The notes below the pieces were generated by a model. The model searched no databases, was not told the origin of the DNA, and was given only the letters and a program-made list of their open reading frames with translations. DNA of 64,000 bases from Plasmopara viticola (Eukaryota; Oomycota; Peronosporomycetes; Peronosporales; Peronosporaceae): contig MBPM02000084.1 in the NCBI GenBank assembly GCA_001695595.3, positions 124,001-188,000 on the forward strand, in the 5' to 3' direction. Each line of letters starts with the position of its first letter. Position 1 is the stretch's first letter. Below are positions 46,906-59,400 of the stretch, piece by piece. The position numbers and the translations under genes are program-made.

Positions 46906-49900
46906 GCAATAGGTAAGCACGACGTTGAAGTAGTTCATGCGTATAAGCCAGAAGAAAACACCATCTCAAGCATCAGTGCTCAGCTGGAGAAAGAAAGCTG
47001 CTAACTTTTCGCTGGCAAGTCATGTTTGCCAGCGTAGTAAAGATTGCTAGCGCATGTAATGATAAAGCTCGAAGAGAACTGGGTCTATGGCTGCTGTGTT
47101 ACAAAATAGTCTAAAGATTTGTAAGGCCTTGAGCTAAGCATTAAAATCTCTCAATTACTGAATCCAGTGTGTCACACAAATTGATACTATAAAAGAAATG
47201 ACACAAGTAAAGCGATGTTCCGATAAGGATACAGTCCCTTGCACTGAGACGCTAACTGCAAAGAAATCGATGGTCTCAGAACCACTCATTGCCTATAGTT
47301 ATTAGTACCAATCAGTACAATTAATAAAAAGCTGCCGAGGAGCGGGCAGAAGAGCAAATCGCTTCTGCCTATACAGATTACGGATAAATAGTAAAAAAGT
47401 TTTATCATTAGAAAAAGTTTGGTTCCCATGTGAAAATATAGGAGTCAGATTAGCTTCTTGGTACTAAGATTATTACTTTCTCTCGAAGTCATGAAATAGC
47501 GATTTGCGCCTGAAAGCGGCACTAAGTATAGGAGCTCTGCGATTGGACTCCACCGCAAAGCCGTCCAAGCCTGAAGCTTAATATAAAGGGAAGCAACCCC
47601 TTAACGCAGTTCAAACGCCGTATACCAAAAGCAACGGCGATCGATCTAGTTGTGAGAATTTAGGACCTCATGGCTTTAAGAAGGTAACATACCCTAAAGG
47701 TCTTGAATCGCCCTTAAAAGCCACAGTTCGATCACCCACAGCCTACATCGAAAGCATTCATTTGCTTGTACAAAAAGCTGCGTAGAAGCTGCTGCTCTAC
47801 GTATAAAAATTGTAGAGCTAAGAAAAATTTGCTTTATTTAGTGCTTCTTTATTGCCGAGGCTAGCCGCGCTTCCACGTGGGTCCCAGTAAGATGCAGAGA
47901 CGCTTTCACAAATCTTGAAACATTTGTAATATGCCGGGCTATCCTACTTAACAGAATTCGTGCGGGCCATTCGGCCGGCTATAAGACGTACTGGATGCTT
48001 CTTAAGTAATTTATGATCTTCTGGTCGCATGTTAGGTCTATTCAAGCTCCTAGCGCCTGACTTAAAACTGTACTTGATCCGAGAAATCTCTGCGAAGACC
48101 CATACAGTTAGCAAATCGCACTCTTTGTTCACAAAGACTGAGAATTTTGCTTTAAGTGAGTAAGTTGTGGGCTGAAATACCTAGGAGGATCAATAAGCCT
48201 CATGAGCTGATGACAGTGCTAGGAAGTATTTTGATGCCAATTACGAATCGCTTTTGTGTTTAGGATTCCTTGGTGCCGGTAAAAGGCTACTTTAAATGCT
48301 TAAAGCTTGTGTGTGGTCGTCGTAAGATCGCGTTAATACAACAGCTCTTTTTGGATTATTTTTAAAACGTCGCACGAGAAAAGGCTTCTAGGTTGCCCTC
48401 TTAGCGCGCGAAGTAGATAAGCGTGCTTAACAACTCCATAGCCAGGTAACATTTCATACATACAATTCTATACTTTTTTGTCATACTCGTCGTTCAACGC
48501 GTGAGTACACTTTTCATGAAATGGCGACGTGGTGGGTGAGTCGCAAAGCTCAGCTACAAACGCGTTGGCAGCTTTACAGTGGATTAACTCTGAGGGTAAG
48601 CCATGGGTTGTAGTCTTTAATCTTATTTTCGTCCTTTAATCTAGTATTAGTGGCATCGTGAGCGAGGGCATCCCAAGCTAGTCTTTGATTGAGAATTGCA
48701 TGAACAGCATGTCTTAAGACGAGTTAAATTTCACTTGAGCTTTCATGGCTAATAAAGCCAACTTTGCGTCTTTGTCGCTAATTTGAGGCTTCTATAGTGC
48801 CTTAGTAGGCAAAATGCTAGGCGTGTGGTCGTCAAGGCACTCGTAGCGCTCCTTGTATTCTACATGGCTCGAAGGCGGAGGTGTCTATGAGCCAGGGCTA
48901 AGGCAAACAATGTGCACACTCTACCCATGGGAAAAAGAGAAGTATTTTTTAAAGTGGAGAGGCTCTCAGTGTGCGAACCACTTTAAATGTACTGCTCAAG
49001 GCGCAGGCACGACATTAGATGTACGCGTGACCTTTGTTATAGACACAGCCCCGGACGCAAGGCAGTCTTCTGTGCGAATGCATCCTTGAGAGCAATAGCT
49101 TCCTTCTTGGTGGCTGGCATGTTCATCTTTCAGAATCTAGCCAATTTGCAGACGTCATTGCTGACTTTTAGGTCTTGATAAGAGTGATGGATAAAACCAA
49201 TTCCTTAAATATTGGACGTAATCGAATTTTTGGACTGAAAGAGATTACAAAAAGCCCGGCTCATATTAAAAAAGGTAGCCACTGCCAGGTACTCAATTTT
49301 CGGGTTCAGGCGGTCATCCCGTCAATACAAAATACCTTAGTCATATCTCTTGGCATCTGATTGGCTGTAGTGAGTTATCAAAACATAAAACGTGGCGGTA
49401 ATGTTGCAACCGCCTTCCATCAAAAACAACGATTCTTTGGATTGTACTCCTGTTTCGTGTACACACAAGCCTAAATTTTACGTAGTTTGCAAGTGACTAA
49501 ATCTATCACAGCTCCTTTCTCTCCAGATAAGAGACTTTGAAGGTAGCAAAAGCAGCATTTTTGACTATGCAGGTCGCTCGTAAAGTAGTTACCAATTTGA
49601 CGCACGCAGAAGAGTGCATTTTACGCACCAAAATGACGTGCTCTGTAGGAAACCGTAAGCAAAAGTTGATGAAGGCGGACGTGCTGCAGCGTCCTGCTTC
49701 AAGCCAGGGAATCTGCCTCCCCCTGTAGCGCGTAAGCGTATAGCAGCTCACACAGCTCCTGCAGTGGTCAATCTTGATGGTCAGGGCAACTCCAACGATT
49801 GACAGCAGCTCTCGTGGCTCTAAAACTTCCACCCTCAGCCGTTTGAACTTTCTGCAGCGATGGAGAACAGTCAATTTTGAAGTCAAGGCCGATGTCGACG

Positions 49901-50700
49901 TCTGCATCACGGTTGGGAGGGTTGTGATTGATTAGCGCTCGTTTCTCCGTGTATAAATTGGAAAAAGTGCCCAATACATTTTTTTCTCAAAGTGAAATCA
50001 ATTTGTGTTTAAAGATTAAAGGTGCTTTAAAGGTATGTACCAAGAAGTGGTGTTTTCTACAAAGACAGTGTCTCTTTTGGAGATAGGAGCAGTTTTTCGT
50101 TTAAAGGTCACTGCAGCCGATAAGAAGCCAAGAGAGATGACTAAGGGATACCGCATTGACCGGGTGAGCGCCCAACTTCAAAAACTGAGCGCCTGGCAGC
50201 GATTGTCCAAAAACGTTGTTTCTCGTAAGAAAAAGCATAGAAATTGGTGATGTTGACAGCTACTTCATCGGAATAAATTTGATTGTGTATAATGGGATAT
50301 ATCGAAAGCTATATTAAATAGAGTAGGGTGAAAAGTACGTAATTTCTAGATTAAATAAAGCAATCTTCAAATTGCTGTCTATTGTCAGCTTGGGGACGAT
50401 TAGCTGTTAATCAAAGAACTGCATGTCTTCATGCACACCCAGGTGTGTGTGATCCGTCAAAGCCAAGGCTTATCTTTCACACTTTGTACTCGTCCTGCGT
50501 TTTCTTAGAGCCTAGCCACAATTTTTGTGCATATAGACGTGAAATGACCGTGATAAGCGTTACTGCTTCGTCAACGATGGCGAACATATCTCCAACGGCA
50601 CAGGAGAGCGAGCCACATAGACAATTCACGATATGACCTGACACTCATTTTTGTTTGATTTAGTAAATTTGATATCGTTTTCCTCAGTATTTTTGCGTTC
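46906..50700. other. gene-free region
   Basis: Short broken frames on both strands and no recognised domain, RNA gene or terminal repeat. The longest frame (134 codons, 49506-49910 minus) has no identifiable features. It probably contains decayed retroelement sequence. Confidence 0.35.
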
Positions 50701-50713
50701 TTAGCGCTTTAAC

Positions 50714-51039
50714 AGCTTGGAAAAGGTTGGGGTGACGCCCTCCTTCCAAGCGCGGGGGCTAAATGCTCGCGCGCTTCGGGCAGGTGCTCTCGGGCATCTG
50801 CAGGTCTCTAACGAGTCTCACCCTCGACGCGACGGTCTCCAGCATCGGGCGCCACCTGGGCTCTTACCAAGTCAGAGCTAAGCAAAATAATGGAAGACCT
50901 TCACGACCTCGGTGCTGACTGCACTGCCCGCCGAACGAGACCCGACGTATGCGGACACCACTCTATGCCGTGGACTAGCCAGACTGAGCCTAGCACGTGC
51001 ATAACTTGGCAACGCGATAACGTAATACATTACATTATA
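50714..51039 (-). mobile_element. short interspersed element, copy B (full-length candidate)
   Basis: The direct repeat TTAGCGCTTTAAC (13 bp) occurs at 50701-50713 and again at 51040-51052, bracketing 326 bp. The left half (50716-50877) is the GC-rich block shared with copy A at 4.62 kb in opposite orientation; the right half is not present in copy A. A perfect 13-bp duplication is typical of SINE/LINE-style insertion. The block contains AAGCGCG and CGCGCTT as inverted arms (about 50750-50780). No pol III A or B box is convincing. Orientation is assigned by assuming that the end shared by both copies is the 3' end. Confidence 0.6.
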
Positions 51040-51210
51040 TTAGCGCTTTAACGACATGCTTTTTGCAAAAAGGTATTAAATTTGGACAGACTTACTTATT
51101 ATGTTTACAACAGCGCAAAAACTCAATTATCCGACACAAAAATTCGGCAAATATTATTGGTCGACGACTTTGTAAGTATCATCTGTGCGAGTTTAGTTCA
51201 CTGAGTGGCG

Positions 51211-51804
51211 ATGCCTGCAGTGAAGGTAGTACCTTCAGCTTCCGCTGAGGCTGAAGACGCTGGCAAAACGATGGTGGCCATGGGTGGAATGCAGAATATG
51301 GCGTGGGCTCTGGATACATCCAAGTTTGGCTTCAAAATGCTGGTCAAAATGGGCTGGTCGGCTGGTAAAGGCGTGGGAAAAGACCTGCAGGGCCAAGCCA
51401 CGCACATAAAGATTGCGCGTCGCTCAGAAAATCTTGGAGTGGGATGCAGTCTTAAGCAAGCGGAAATGCAAGGCTGGTCGGAGACTGCGGGTGGCTTTGC
51501 GGACGTGCTGAAGACGCTCAACAAGTCGTACGGCGGTAAAACCAGCTCTAATGTGGACAGCTCGAAAGATAGTGACAGCAGCAGCAACGGTAAAAAGAGG
51601 AGAAAGTCAAAGAAGGAGAAAAAGGCAAAGAAAGAAAGGAAGAGCAAAAAGAGCAAGAAGTCGGGCGCTGACAAGGCTACAATCTCACGACGACTACATT
51701 ACCGTAAGCGCCAAACCAACAAAGATGTCAAAAGTTATGGCGCAAAAGAGATGGCGGCTATCTTAGGCGTTGCGTCTGTAGCTTATAAATCCGCCATTGA
51801 GTAG
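51211..51804 (+). CDS. PINX1: PINX1/Gno1-like G-patch protein
   Basis: Intronless, 197 aa, starting at the ATG at 51211. Orthologues act in the nucleolus: yeast Gno1 activates the helicase Prp43 in pre-rRNA processing, and human PINX1 also binds telomerase. The G-patch spans about residues 36-80: TSKFGFKMLVKMGWSAGKGV, then HIKIARRSENLGVGC. Residues 81-105 continue in family style (GWSETAGGFADVLKTLN). A lysine-rich block (about 128-155) is probably a nucleolar localisation signal. The C-terminal motif ISRRLHYRKRQTNKDVKSYG with KEMAAILGV matches the conserved R-Y-x-K-x-x-x-x-K-D segment of PINX1. It lies 180 bp upstream of, and on the same strand as, another ribosome-biogenesis gene. Confidence 0.9.
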   Translation: MPAVKVVPSASAEAEDAGKTMVAMGGMQNMAWALDTSKFGFKMLVKMGWSAGKGVGKDLQGQATHIKIARRSENLGVGCSLKQAEMQGWSETAGGFADVLKTLNKSYGGKTSSNVDSSKDSDSSSNGKKRRKSKKEKKAKKERKSKKSKKSGADKATISRRLHYRKRQTNKDVKSYGAKEMAAILGVASVAYKSAIE

Positions 51805-51984
51805 ACCTAGCTTACCAACGACTATTCCATTTTGGAAGAGCATCTACTTTTCGAATATAATACCTGTGTAAAATAAATTTTACCTTTCGTAGTAGAAAAG
51901 CGAATTATTGTATACCTTTACTCTAGTTTCTAGCTCTGTCAAAAGTGATATTTATGTCCATTGGTTGCTACGGCATTAAACAAA

Positions 51985-54900
51985 ATGGCCACCGTGTTTG
52001 TGCGTAACCTGCCATTTGGCGTGACACAAGAGGAGTTGGAGCATGTTTTTAGCGAGATCGGTCCTGTCAAGAAGATTGATGTCATTAAGGACAAGGGCAA
52101 ACGCAAGAGCGAGATGCTCACGCGCGGGTTTGCCTTTGTAAAGTTGTACGTAAAGTTGCTTTGGCTATTGGTATGTTATAGTAGTGTGGGTTCATAGGTT
52201 CATTCGTATATTGTTGCTGTAGTGCTGTCGACAGCGATGCGGCAGCGGCGGTGGAGAAACTAAACAAAACCGACTTTCAGGGCCGCAAGATGCTCGTAGG
52301 TACGTCGCTCGCTTTGCTATTCCAGCTGACGATGTAGCTGAAAACTCTAATTGCCTTGTTTAACATTAATAGATTACGCTATAGAGAAGAGTAAGCGCCA
52401 CGAAGCGTCTTCTTTTGTCAAACACAAGCAGGAAGAGCAGGAGCAAACCATCAATGATGTACAGATGGATGAGGAGGAACAGACGGAGGAAAAAGAAAAG
52501 ATCAAACAGGAGCGCAATGCCGCCAAGGAGGACTATGTCGATGCTAAGAAGGAAGTTATGGCAGATGCCAAGATCCAGGAAGAAATTGAAGAATTCGGAT
52601 CGAAAGCGGAGTTCAAGTTAATGGAAATCAAAGAGGAGTCTAAGGTCGAGACCACTCCAAGTTCAGCTACCCCAGTTTCGGTCGCAATTCCTACTACTTC
52701 TGGCCACACTCAAAGTGAACGCAATGCGCGCCGCCGGCAGCATCGAGAGTTCTTACGTGATGTTGAGCGTCGAAGAGAAGAGGATGCAAGTGTGCAGCAA
52801 AAGTCAGTCTTGATCTTCGGCTTGGGCACTGATGTCACACAAAAGCATGTGTTGAAGAAGATGAAGAAGATTGGTAGCGTGGAAAAGGTCGAGTTGAAGG
52901 AGGAAGCTCGAAGTGGCAAAAGTTATGCTTTGGTACAATTTCAGACCACGAATGAAGCAGCTCTAGCGATCACCAAGTTGGACCATCACATTTTTAAAGG
53001 GTCAGTGCTTCAAGTAAAGAGTGCAGCCAAGACCGTTGTGCTCGTTGACAAGAAAGGTGCAGAAAAGCCTGGTCATGTTAAGAGTGTGACCGATACTCAA
53101 GGATTACGCTTGATTGTGCGCAATTTGGCTTTTCAGACAACAGAAAAGGACCTGGAGAAACTCTTTGAGATGCATGGACCTCTATTCGAAGTCCGTGTCG
53201 TACGTATGCCAGTAGAAAAAAAACAGGTTTTGAGTGAGTCGAACGATCGAGAGACAAACATTGGGCCTGTTTTAGGTCGCAGCCGTGGATTTGGTTTCGT
53301 TCAGTTCCGCGATGTGGCGGACGCACGTGCTGCTGTTGAAAAACTTAACGGTACAAAGCTAAAGGGCCGTGAGATGATTGTGGATTTTGCATTGTCAAAG
53401 TCGAAGTATCTTGACCAGCAACGGAATCAGAAGGAAGAAGAGGTAGATGGAATGGAAGAAGACGAGAGGGACGCGAATAGTGTTGACGACAATGATGAAC
53501 AGCTGGAAATGGCTACAGACGATGAAGTAGACGTGACGTCGGATGATTCGGGCGTAGAACAGGCAGAGGGCGATTTTGTTTTACGTGTCAAGGAAGATAC
53601 TGATGCTCAACGGGAACGCACGCTTTTTGTTCGAAACTTGTCGTTTCAAACGACTGAGGATGGCATGCGCGAGTTCTTTCAAAACTTTGGAGCGGTAGAG
53701 TACGCACGTGTGGTGCTCGACAAGGGATCCGGTCTGTCCAAAGGAGTTGGATTTGTTCGATTCAACTCAGCAGAGGTGGCTTCGGACGTCTTAAAGCGCG
53801 GGGAGCAGCCACATGTTGACGACAAGAAGAAGCACAAGAAGGAAAAGAAGGACAAAGTCTTTTCATTGTCTGCGCTGGCGAATGGCGGTGACGATGTCTT
53901 GACCCTGGACGGACGGCAATTAATATTATCGCGAGCTGTGTCAAAGGTGGATGCTGATCATTTGGCGGATTCAAATGCTCGAGAACGCCGCCGTCTCGAC
54001 AAGCGGAATCTCTATTTAGCTCATGAAGGAACAGTGAATGTCAACAAAGTGGCAGATGCTGAGTTGGAGCTGCCCAAGATGGATGTCGACAAGCGCCGTC
54101 GAGCGATCCGAGAAAAGAAGCTCAAGCTCCAAAATCCCATGTACTTTGTGTCACCCCTGCGCCTCTCAGTGCGTAATTTGTCAACCGAGCTGGATGACCA
54201 CTCGCTAAAAAAGCTCTTTCACGATGCAGCTAGTGCCGGTCTCCGTGCTGGCAACGTCAACCTGTCAGACGTTAAACCAGAGCTAATGATCAAAGGGAAT
54301 CCTCCGGTAAAAGTCCAAATGGCTAAAGTAGTGCGTGACATGGAGACAGTAAAAGCGGGCAAAGAGGCTCGCTCGCGTGGTTACGGGTTTGTTGCGTTTT
54401 CAGAGCATGTTCACGCGCTGGCTGCTCTCCGTATGCTAAACAACAATCCCAAGTACACTAAGTATGCAGCTGGTCGCGTGGCAAGTGGTAGTGCACCTGA
54501 TAGCTCAAAATCCCGCCTGATTGTGGAATTTGCGCTTGAAAATCATGGCAAACTAAAATTGCGAGAGAAACGCGCTGCTGATGCTGCCAAGAAACGCGAG
54601 GAGGAGCGACTTTTAAAGGAAGCGCAAGGTGAAGGCGCTGAATGTGCTGACAAGTCGAAGAAGAGTCGAGGACAGCGTCAGCGTGAGAAGAAGAAATTGC
54701 GTGCACAGGTCAAAGCGGAAGCTGTGGCTGAAGTAAAAGACGATGTAGGCAAACTGGAAAAGACAGATAAAGGAGTCAAAGAGGTCAAGTTGCAGTCGAA
54801 AAAGCGAAAACGCGCTGGAAATTTACGGGGCGATGCAGAAGTTGACGCCCTCGCTTCATTGAAGAGAGCTCCTTTAACGAAGAAGGGAAAGACGTTGTCT

Positions 54901-55050
54901 CGCACTCAGCGCAAACACGCGAAGGAGCTCGAGAAGGAGCAATCGTTTGATGAGATGGTGCGTAGCTACAAGGAGGAAATTTTTGGGGAGAAAACTTTGA
55001 CGAACAAAAAGAACGATAGCACCAAAAGTGCAGACCGCTGGTTTGACTAA
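51985..55050 (+). CDS. NOP4: nucleolar RNA-binding protein RBM28/Nop4
   Basis: A multi-RRM factor for 60S ribosomal subunit assembly. My model is join(51985..52145, 52223..52299, 52373..55050), 971 aa. The start is the ATG before ATVFVRNLPFGVTQEELEHV. RRM1 spans two introns (RNP1 GFAFVKF). RRM2 starts near residue 224 (SVLIFGLGTDVTQK) with a weaker RNP1 (SYALVQF). RRM3 starts near 323 (LRLIVRNLAFQTTEKDL, RNP1 GFGFVQF). RRM4 starts near 496 (RTLFVRNLSFQTTEDGM, RNP1 GVGFVRF). RRM5 starts near 676 (LRLSVRNLSTELDD, RNP1 GYGFVAF). Acidic linkers lie after RRM1 and RRM3, and a long lysine-rich tail follows RRM5. Domain order matches RBM28/Nop4, and the protein is somewhat longer than usual because of its linkers. 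Confidence 0.93.
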
Positions 55051-55259
55051 CAGCTTACTATGCTCACCGGTCCGCGAGATGCTAACTATTGCACTAAACA
55101 TGACTTAGATTTAACACCGAAGACTGGCTCACGTTTTTCATCTCTAAGCTGAATTGAATAGTGCCATTTTCCAAACTTTGTAATGTTTGGGTTTAGCTCT
55201 GGAAAAAGCATTATAAAAGTCAGCTACCACTTTAACGGACCGTACGACAGAGTAGTTCG

Positions 55260-56456
55260 TCAAAGGTCCCTTTTGTAAAAGACGATGCTACCGTCATCCT
55301 CGACAAACTTGCAATGAATATAGGAGCGCCACAGCGCTGTAAGTACAGGCGTGGTATCCTTTAAGTAATACTTTCCCAGGAGCGGCTTCATGGCGTTCGT
55401 AGCCTCTTCGCAGTGGTAGAACGGCATTTTGGAGAAAATGTGATGGCAAACATGCGTATCCACAATATGGTGAACTACCGAGTCGAGATACGAGCCAAAG
55501 GAGCGGTCGACTGTGCAGAGCGCGCCTCGCAGCCAATTCCACTCGCCCTCTCGAAAGTGTGGAATGTATGTATCCGTGTGTTGGAGGAATGTGATGAGAA
55601 CAAGGTAGACGTTCACGATAATGTAGGGCACAAAATAGAATTTCACCATCGTGTAGAACGAAAAGGTGTGCACCAATCCCACCAACACGCCAATCATGAG
55701 CACGAGGCATATGTCACTAAGAACAATCATCCAACGCTCGCGGTCCGAGTAGATGGCCGAGTTTGGATTAAAGTGGCTGCGTGCTTTTCCCCAATACTTA
55801 TGTGGGCCCGTGGCATTGAAAAAGAGATAGCCTGGCATCCAACCTACGACCAACATGTACACAATACGGTAGAGCTGATATAGTGGAGAATCTTCGAGCG
55901 TCTCATTCCACGAAGTGGCAATGACGGAGCGCGTGACGGGCACGAAAACCTCATCATTCTCGCAACTTCCAGTGTTGGAGTGGTGCTTACGGTGCGAAAT
56001 GCGCCAGCTGTGATATGGCACGAGTAGCGCCGAGTGTAGTACGAGACCGATGACGTTGTTGACGACTTCACTGGGGCAATAAGATTGATGACCGCACTCG
56101 TGTGCCACGACCCAGATACCAGTAAGGTAACTTCCTTGGAAAAACCAGTACATGGGCCACAGCAGATAAGCAAAGTTGCCCATTCGGTCGATGTAGGTGG
56201 CTGCATAAAAGAGCGCGGCGCACGTAAGCAAGTTTTTGATCAAATAGTACGTGGATTTGACGAAAGAGCGCTCGAAACAGTGCGCAGGTACGCTTGCACG
56301 CAAGTCACGAAGCGAAAAATGTGGAAGTTCTAGCGGTAGGGGCGCTGGAGCGCCTACCACATGTTTGTATCCAGCCTCAGCGAGCTCGCGCTGCTTGGCG
56401 TCGCTCAGCGAGGCTACTTTAGCAGCTGACTCGGCGTCTGGGTGCAGGATTGCCAT
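55260..56456 (-). CDS. FAD2: delta-12 fatty-acid desaturase
   Basis: Intronless, 398 aa, starting at MAILHPDAES. A membrane-bound di-iron desaturase that converts oleate to linoleate, feeding polyunsaturated fatty-acid synthesis at the ER. The three histidine boxes are intact: HECGH (119-123), HRKHH (155-159) and HVCHH (335-339). Several hydrophobic segments flank them (about 75-115, 135-150, 195-215, 245-290). The sequence agrees closely with what I recall of Phytophthora delta-12 desaturases, for example PHFSLRDLRA and YHSWRISHRKHHSNTGSC. In-frame sequence upstream of the start lacks a better ATG. It is tail to tail with NOP4 (209 bp). Omega-3 desaturases of oomycetes differ around the boxes, so I prefer delta-12. 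Confidence 0.93.
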   Translation of the reverse strand: MAILHPDAESAAKVASLSDAKQRELAEAGYKHVVGAPAPLPLELPHFSLRDLRASVPAHCFERSFVKSTYYLIKNLLTCAALFYAATYIDRMGNFAYLLWPMYWFFQGSYLTGIWVVAHECGHQSYCPSEVVNNVIGLVLHSALLVPYHSWRISHRKHHSNTGSCENDEVFVPVTRSVIATSWNETLEDSPLYQLYRIVYMLVVGWMPGYLFFNATGPHKYWGKARSHFNPNSAIYSDRERWMIVLSDICLVLMIGVLVGLVHTFSFYTMVKFYFVPYIIVNVYLVLITFLQHTDTYIPHFREGEWNWLRGALCTVDRSFGSYLDSVVHHIVDTHVCHHIFSKMPFYHCEEATNAMKPLLGKYYLKDTTPVLTALWRSYIHCKFVEDDGSIVFYKRDL

Positions 56457-59400
56457 AGTAGGGCAAGAACGGATGGCTGTGAGCTCGGTGGTTTGTGTGC
56501 AAAGAATTTGCAAGTGATGCAAGCGCAATGGCTCGCATTCGATGTGCGTCAGGTATGGCGCAGCCGTGATGTCATGTAATTACCACGTATCTCAGATAAC
56601 CCCAGTACTAATATCAAAAACGGTACAGTTCCGTAGTGCACCGTAAGGTGTAACTGAAATATAAGAGCAACGTAGTAGAAACAATATCTATTGGTGACCC
56701 CGGAGCTTGGAGTATCGACGTCTATGGGTAAAACGGTTTAGCTCTGGCAAATGAAGGCAGGAAAGTTTCTTGCGTACTGGTGTAGGCATTACACTCTGCG
56801 ACAGATTTATTGGACACCGGCTCCTATGCCATGACATAAGTTAAAGCCACCAATATTTATTGTGAGGGGGGTGATGGTCAAGACGCATCTGTCCGTAACT
56901 TTTGTCGTTGCTTCATATGCAATGCGATTGACGCTTTTTTTACCATTTTTACTATGAAATCGGCAGCACATGGTCAAATATCATTACGGAATTTCCCTTA
57001 AATACAGACGCTGGTATTGGTATATAAGCGCAGTGTAGTTTTAGTAGAGTCCTGTCATTCTCATAATTATACTTTTTAGCTTAAAGAAAAATCACTAATT
57101 CGTATAACGGCTTTGGTCGCGTCAGTGCTCAGATTTTGGCTTGTCGACGCGGAAAGTGCGAATTCAGGTATAGCAACTTTGGTAGATTTGCATTGCTAGA
57201 GAGTAAATGTGGTAGATAAGAATATCGCTGTCGAACAATTGTGTCGCGGCTTGCTACAGGATTACACGAGGTCAGGTATCACCATAATGTTTAACACAAG
57301 TCAAGTAACATAAATACGAGGCAAAGTTGATACCGAGGGGTTCATAGAGAAGCGGCACATGAGCTGATTAAACATTTAGTAGAAATTGCTATGCTGGATG
57401 GTCTTTGTAGGACATTTACCCCACAAAAAATTTCATCGATTAATCCCAATAAAAATGGGAGTCATACTAGTTCTTCGTATTAAATCTAACACTAATTTTT
57501 AAGGAGTCAGGCATGCGACATTTCCTAGTTCTAAGTGTTAAACGAAGGTCAAAGGTCTAAATTCACGCTCGTTTCAGTGCTTCGGCAGCTCTGGGAGGAC
57601 TAGTAGCAAATCCACACCTGAGTCTTTATGACTTATTCTATTTGAAGACACGCTACTTGCCTAAAAAAAGCGAGACGGGCTTTATGAGCTAAGGTTCTTG
57701 CTAGGCTCCAAGAAAGCTCGATATGATTGCACAAATGACCACTGCGCATCTGGAGGCAAGATTCAGCTATGAAAGCGCTCTATTGGAGCGCCTTGAGCTG
57801 AAAATGACGGAGTCGTTCCTGTCAGTGACGGTGGCACCTGGGGTGGTTACCGTACTCAAGCTACTACCGCTCCCGTTGAGCGCGAACACCTTTGAAAAGA
57901 ACAACATACAGAACTTTCTGCTCTGAGTCAGAGATGTCTATTTGACCATCCTATTTATTTTGTTATTAGCGAAGATGCAAGAATTGACTCTGGTTGTGTC
58001 GAAGGTTGAGGGATGGCACACAAATTAACAGTGACGTGTGATTAATACCTAACGCAGCGTTTTCTGCCTAACGCGAAGTGAAGACTAATCTGATGATCTT
58101 CTTGCTGCCCAATTATACAAATCGCGTGAGGTCAAGCTTTTTGGTGAGTAATTAAGACAAGAAGGAGTTGAATGGACTTTCTCCGGGAAACACGAGCCAT
58201 GCTGGCCAGAATAACTGAAATCGCTTTGTTGAAAAATAGTCGATACCTTTTTTATAGACAAGTCACGAGCAGGTGCGACCAGGACAAATGACGTTCTTGT
58301 ACACTTGTACTCTTCTAAGGCAATGGCATGAAGTTTGGATTAAACATATAAGCGGCACGAGAAAAAGGCTTACAGAGCCAAGATTCACCATGGGTCCTAT
58401 GCTGAGAAGGTGGACCCAATAAGCGTTTGCACATTCGTCGATGCTGCACTTGTCGTTATACCCGCCATTAACAACTATAGTGTCCACTGTACCGCACGCA
58501 CTTGGTGCGTTATTAATGAGAGATCATAATCCGACATCATGATCAGCCAGCCGTCTGATATACCTTAGAGATACGACAACACTCAGTAAGCGCGTAGAAA
58601 CCAATTAAAATGAATTACTATCGGTTAAATTTAAGGAGGAAATTGCAGGTCGACAGGGCTTAGACCTGAATACCTTTGTTTATAGCACGGATCGTGCGCG
58701 CAAGTCTGAAATTTCTTAGCTGTAGAGGGGTTTGTTGAGCTATTGACAGTACCTGACGACTTCGGAGCATCGGGCAATAGTTCTCTTCTCGAAGGAAGCC
58801 AGCCAGATACATGGCCTCAGCGAGCTCATTAAAATGTCATTAGCATTGTTCGCTTGGTGACAGAAGCAAGGATTTAGGTGGGAGTTTTGTAGAATTTGAT
58901 AGTGTCGATCGCTGTTTGATCTTGGGCCTGTGATCCATGGAGTGACCGGCACATTATGAGGGATCGAAAATCTCGAATGCCACCTGCAATTCTTCTCGTC
59001 GAGCTTTGATGATTATGGTTCTTCCTCTACTAGAAAGAAAGAGCGCTATTGGCGCGGAGACTGGACTAGTAGAATGCATAAGAGACAATGTATTTTCTTA
59101 CTATCTGCACAATTTCTTATGTAGCACGAAATTAAATTGTATTTTGGGCATAGCCGATGTCCTTTAAAATATTTTAGTATGTAAACTGGTATTATTAAGG
59201 AAAGGGCCCTTAGGAGTCACCACTTTTAAGAAAGTTTCTTCAGTAAGAAGCCATCATTCACCACAAAAGTTCACAGGAACAATGGCTCCTTTTGATTCAA
59301 GCCCAGTTTGTATACGCGAGGAGTGGCACTTGGAAAGCCCTCGCGATGCGCGAATCAGATAAGATTGCCATGGCCTCCACCAAGCCAGTGCTTTCAACTT

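Noticed and set aside
51198..51674. A 158-codon minus-strand frame rich in Leu/Phe
   Set aside because: Antisense of the lysine-rich part of the PINX1-like gene; the apparent membrane character comes from complementing AAG codons.
55413..55883. A 156-codon plus-strand frame
   Set aside because: It is the antisense shadow of the desaturase gene, whose three histidine boxes settle the strand.
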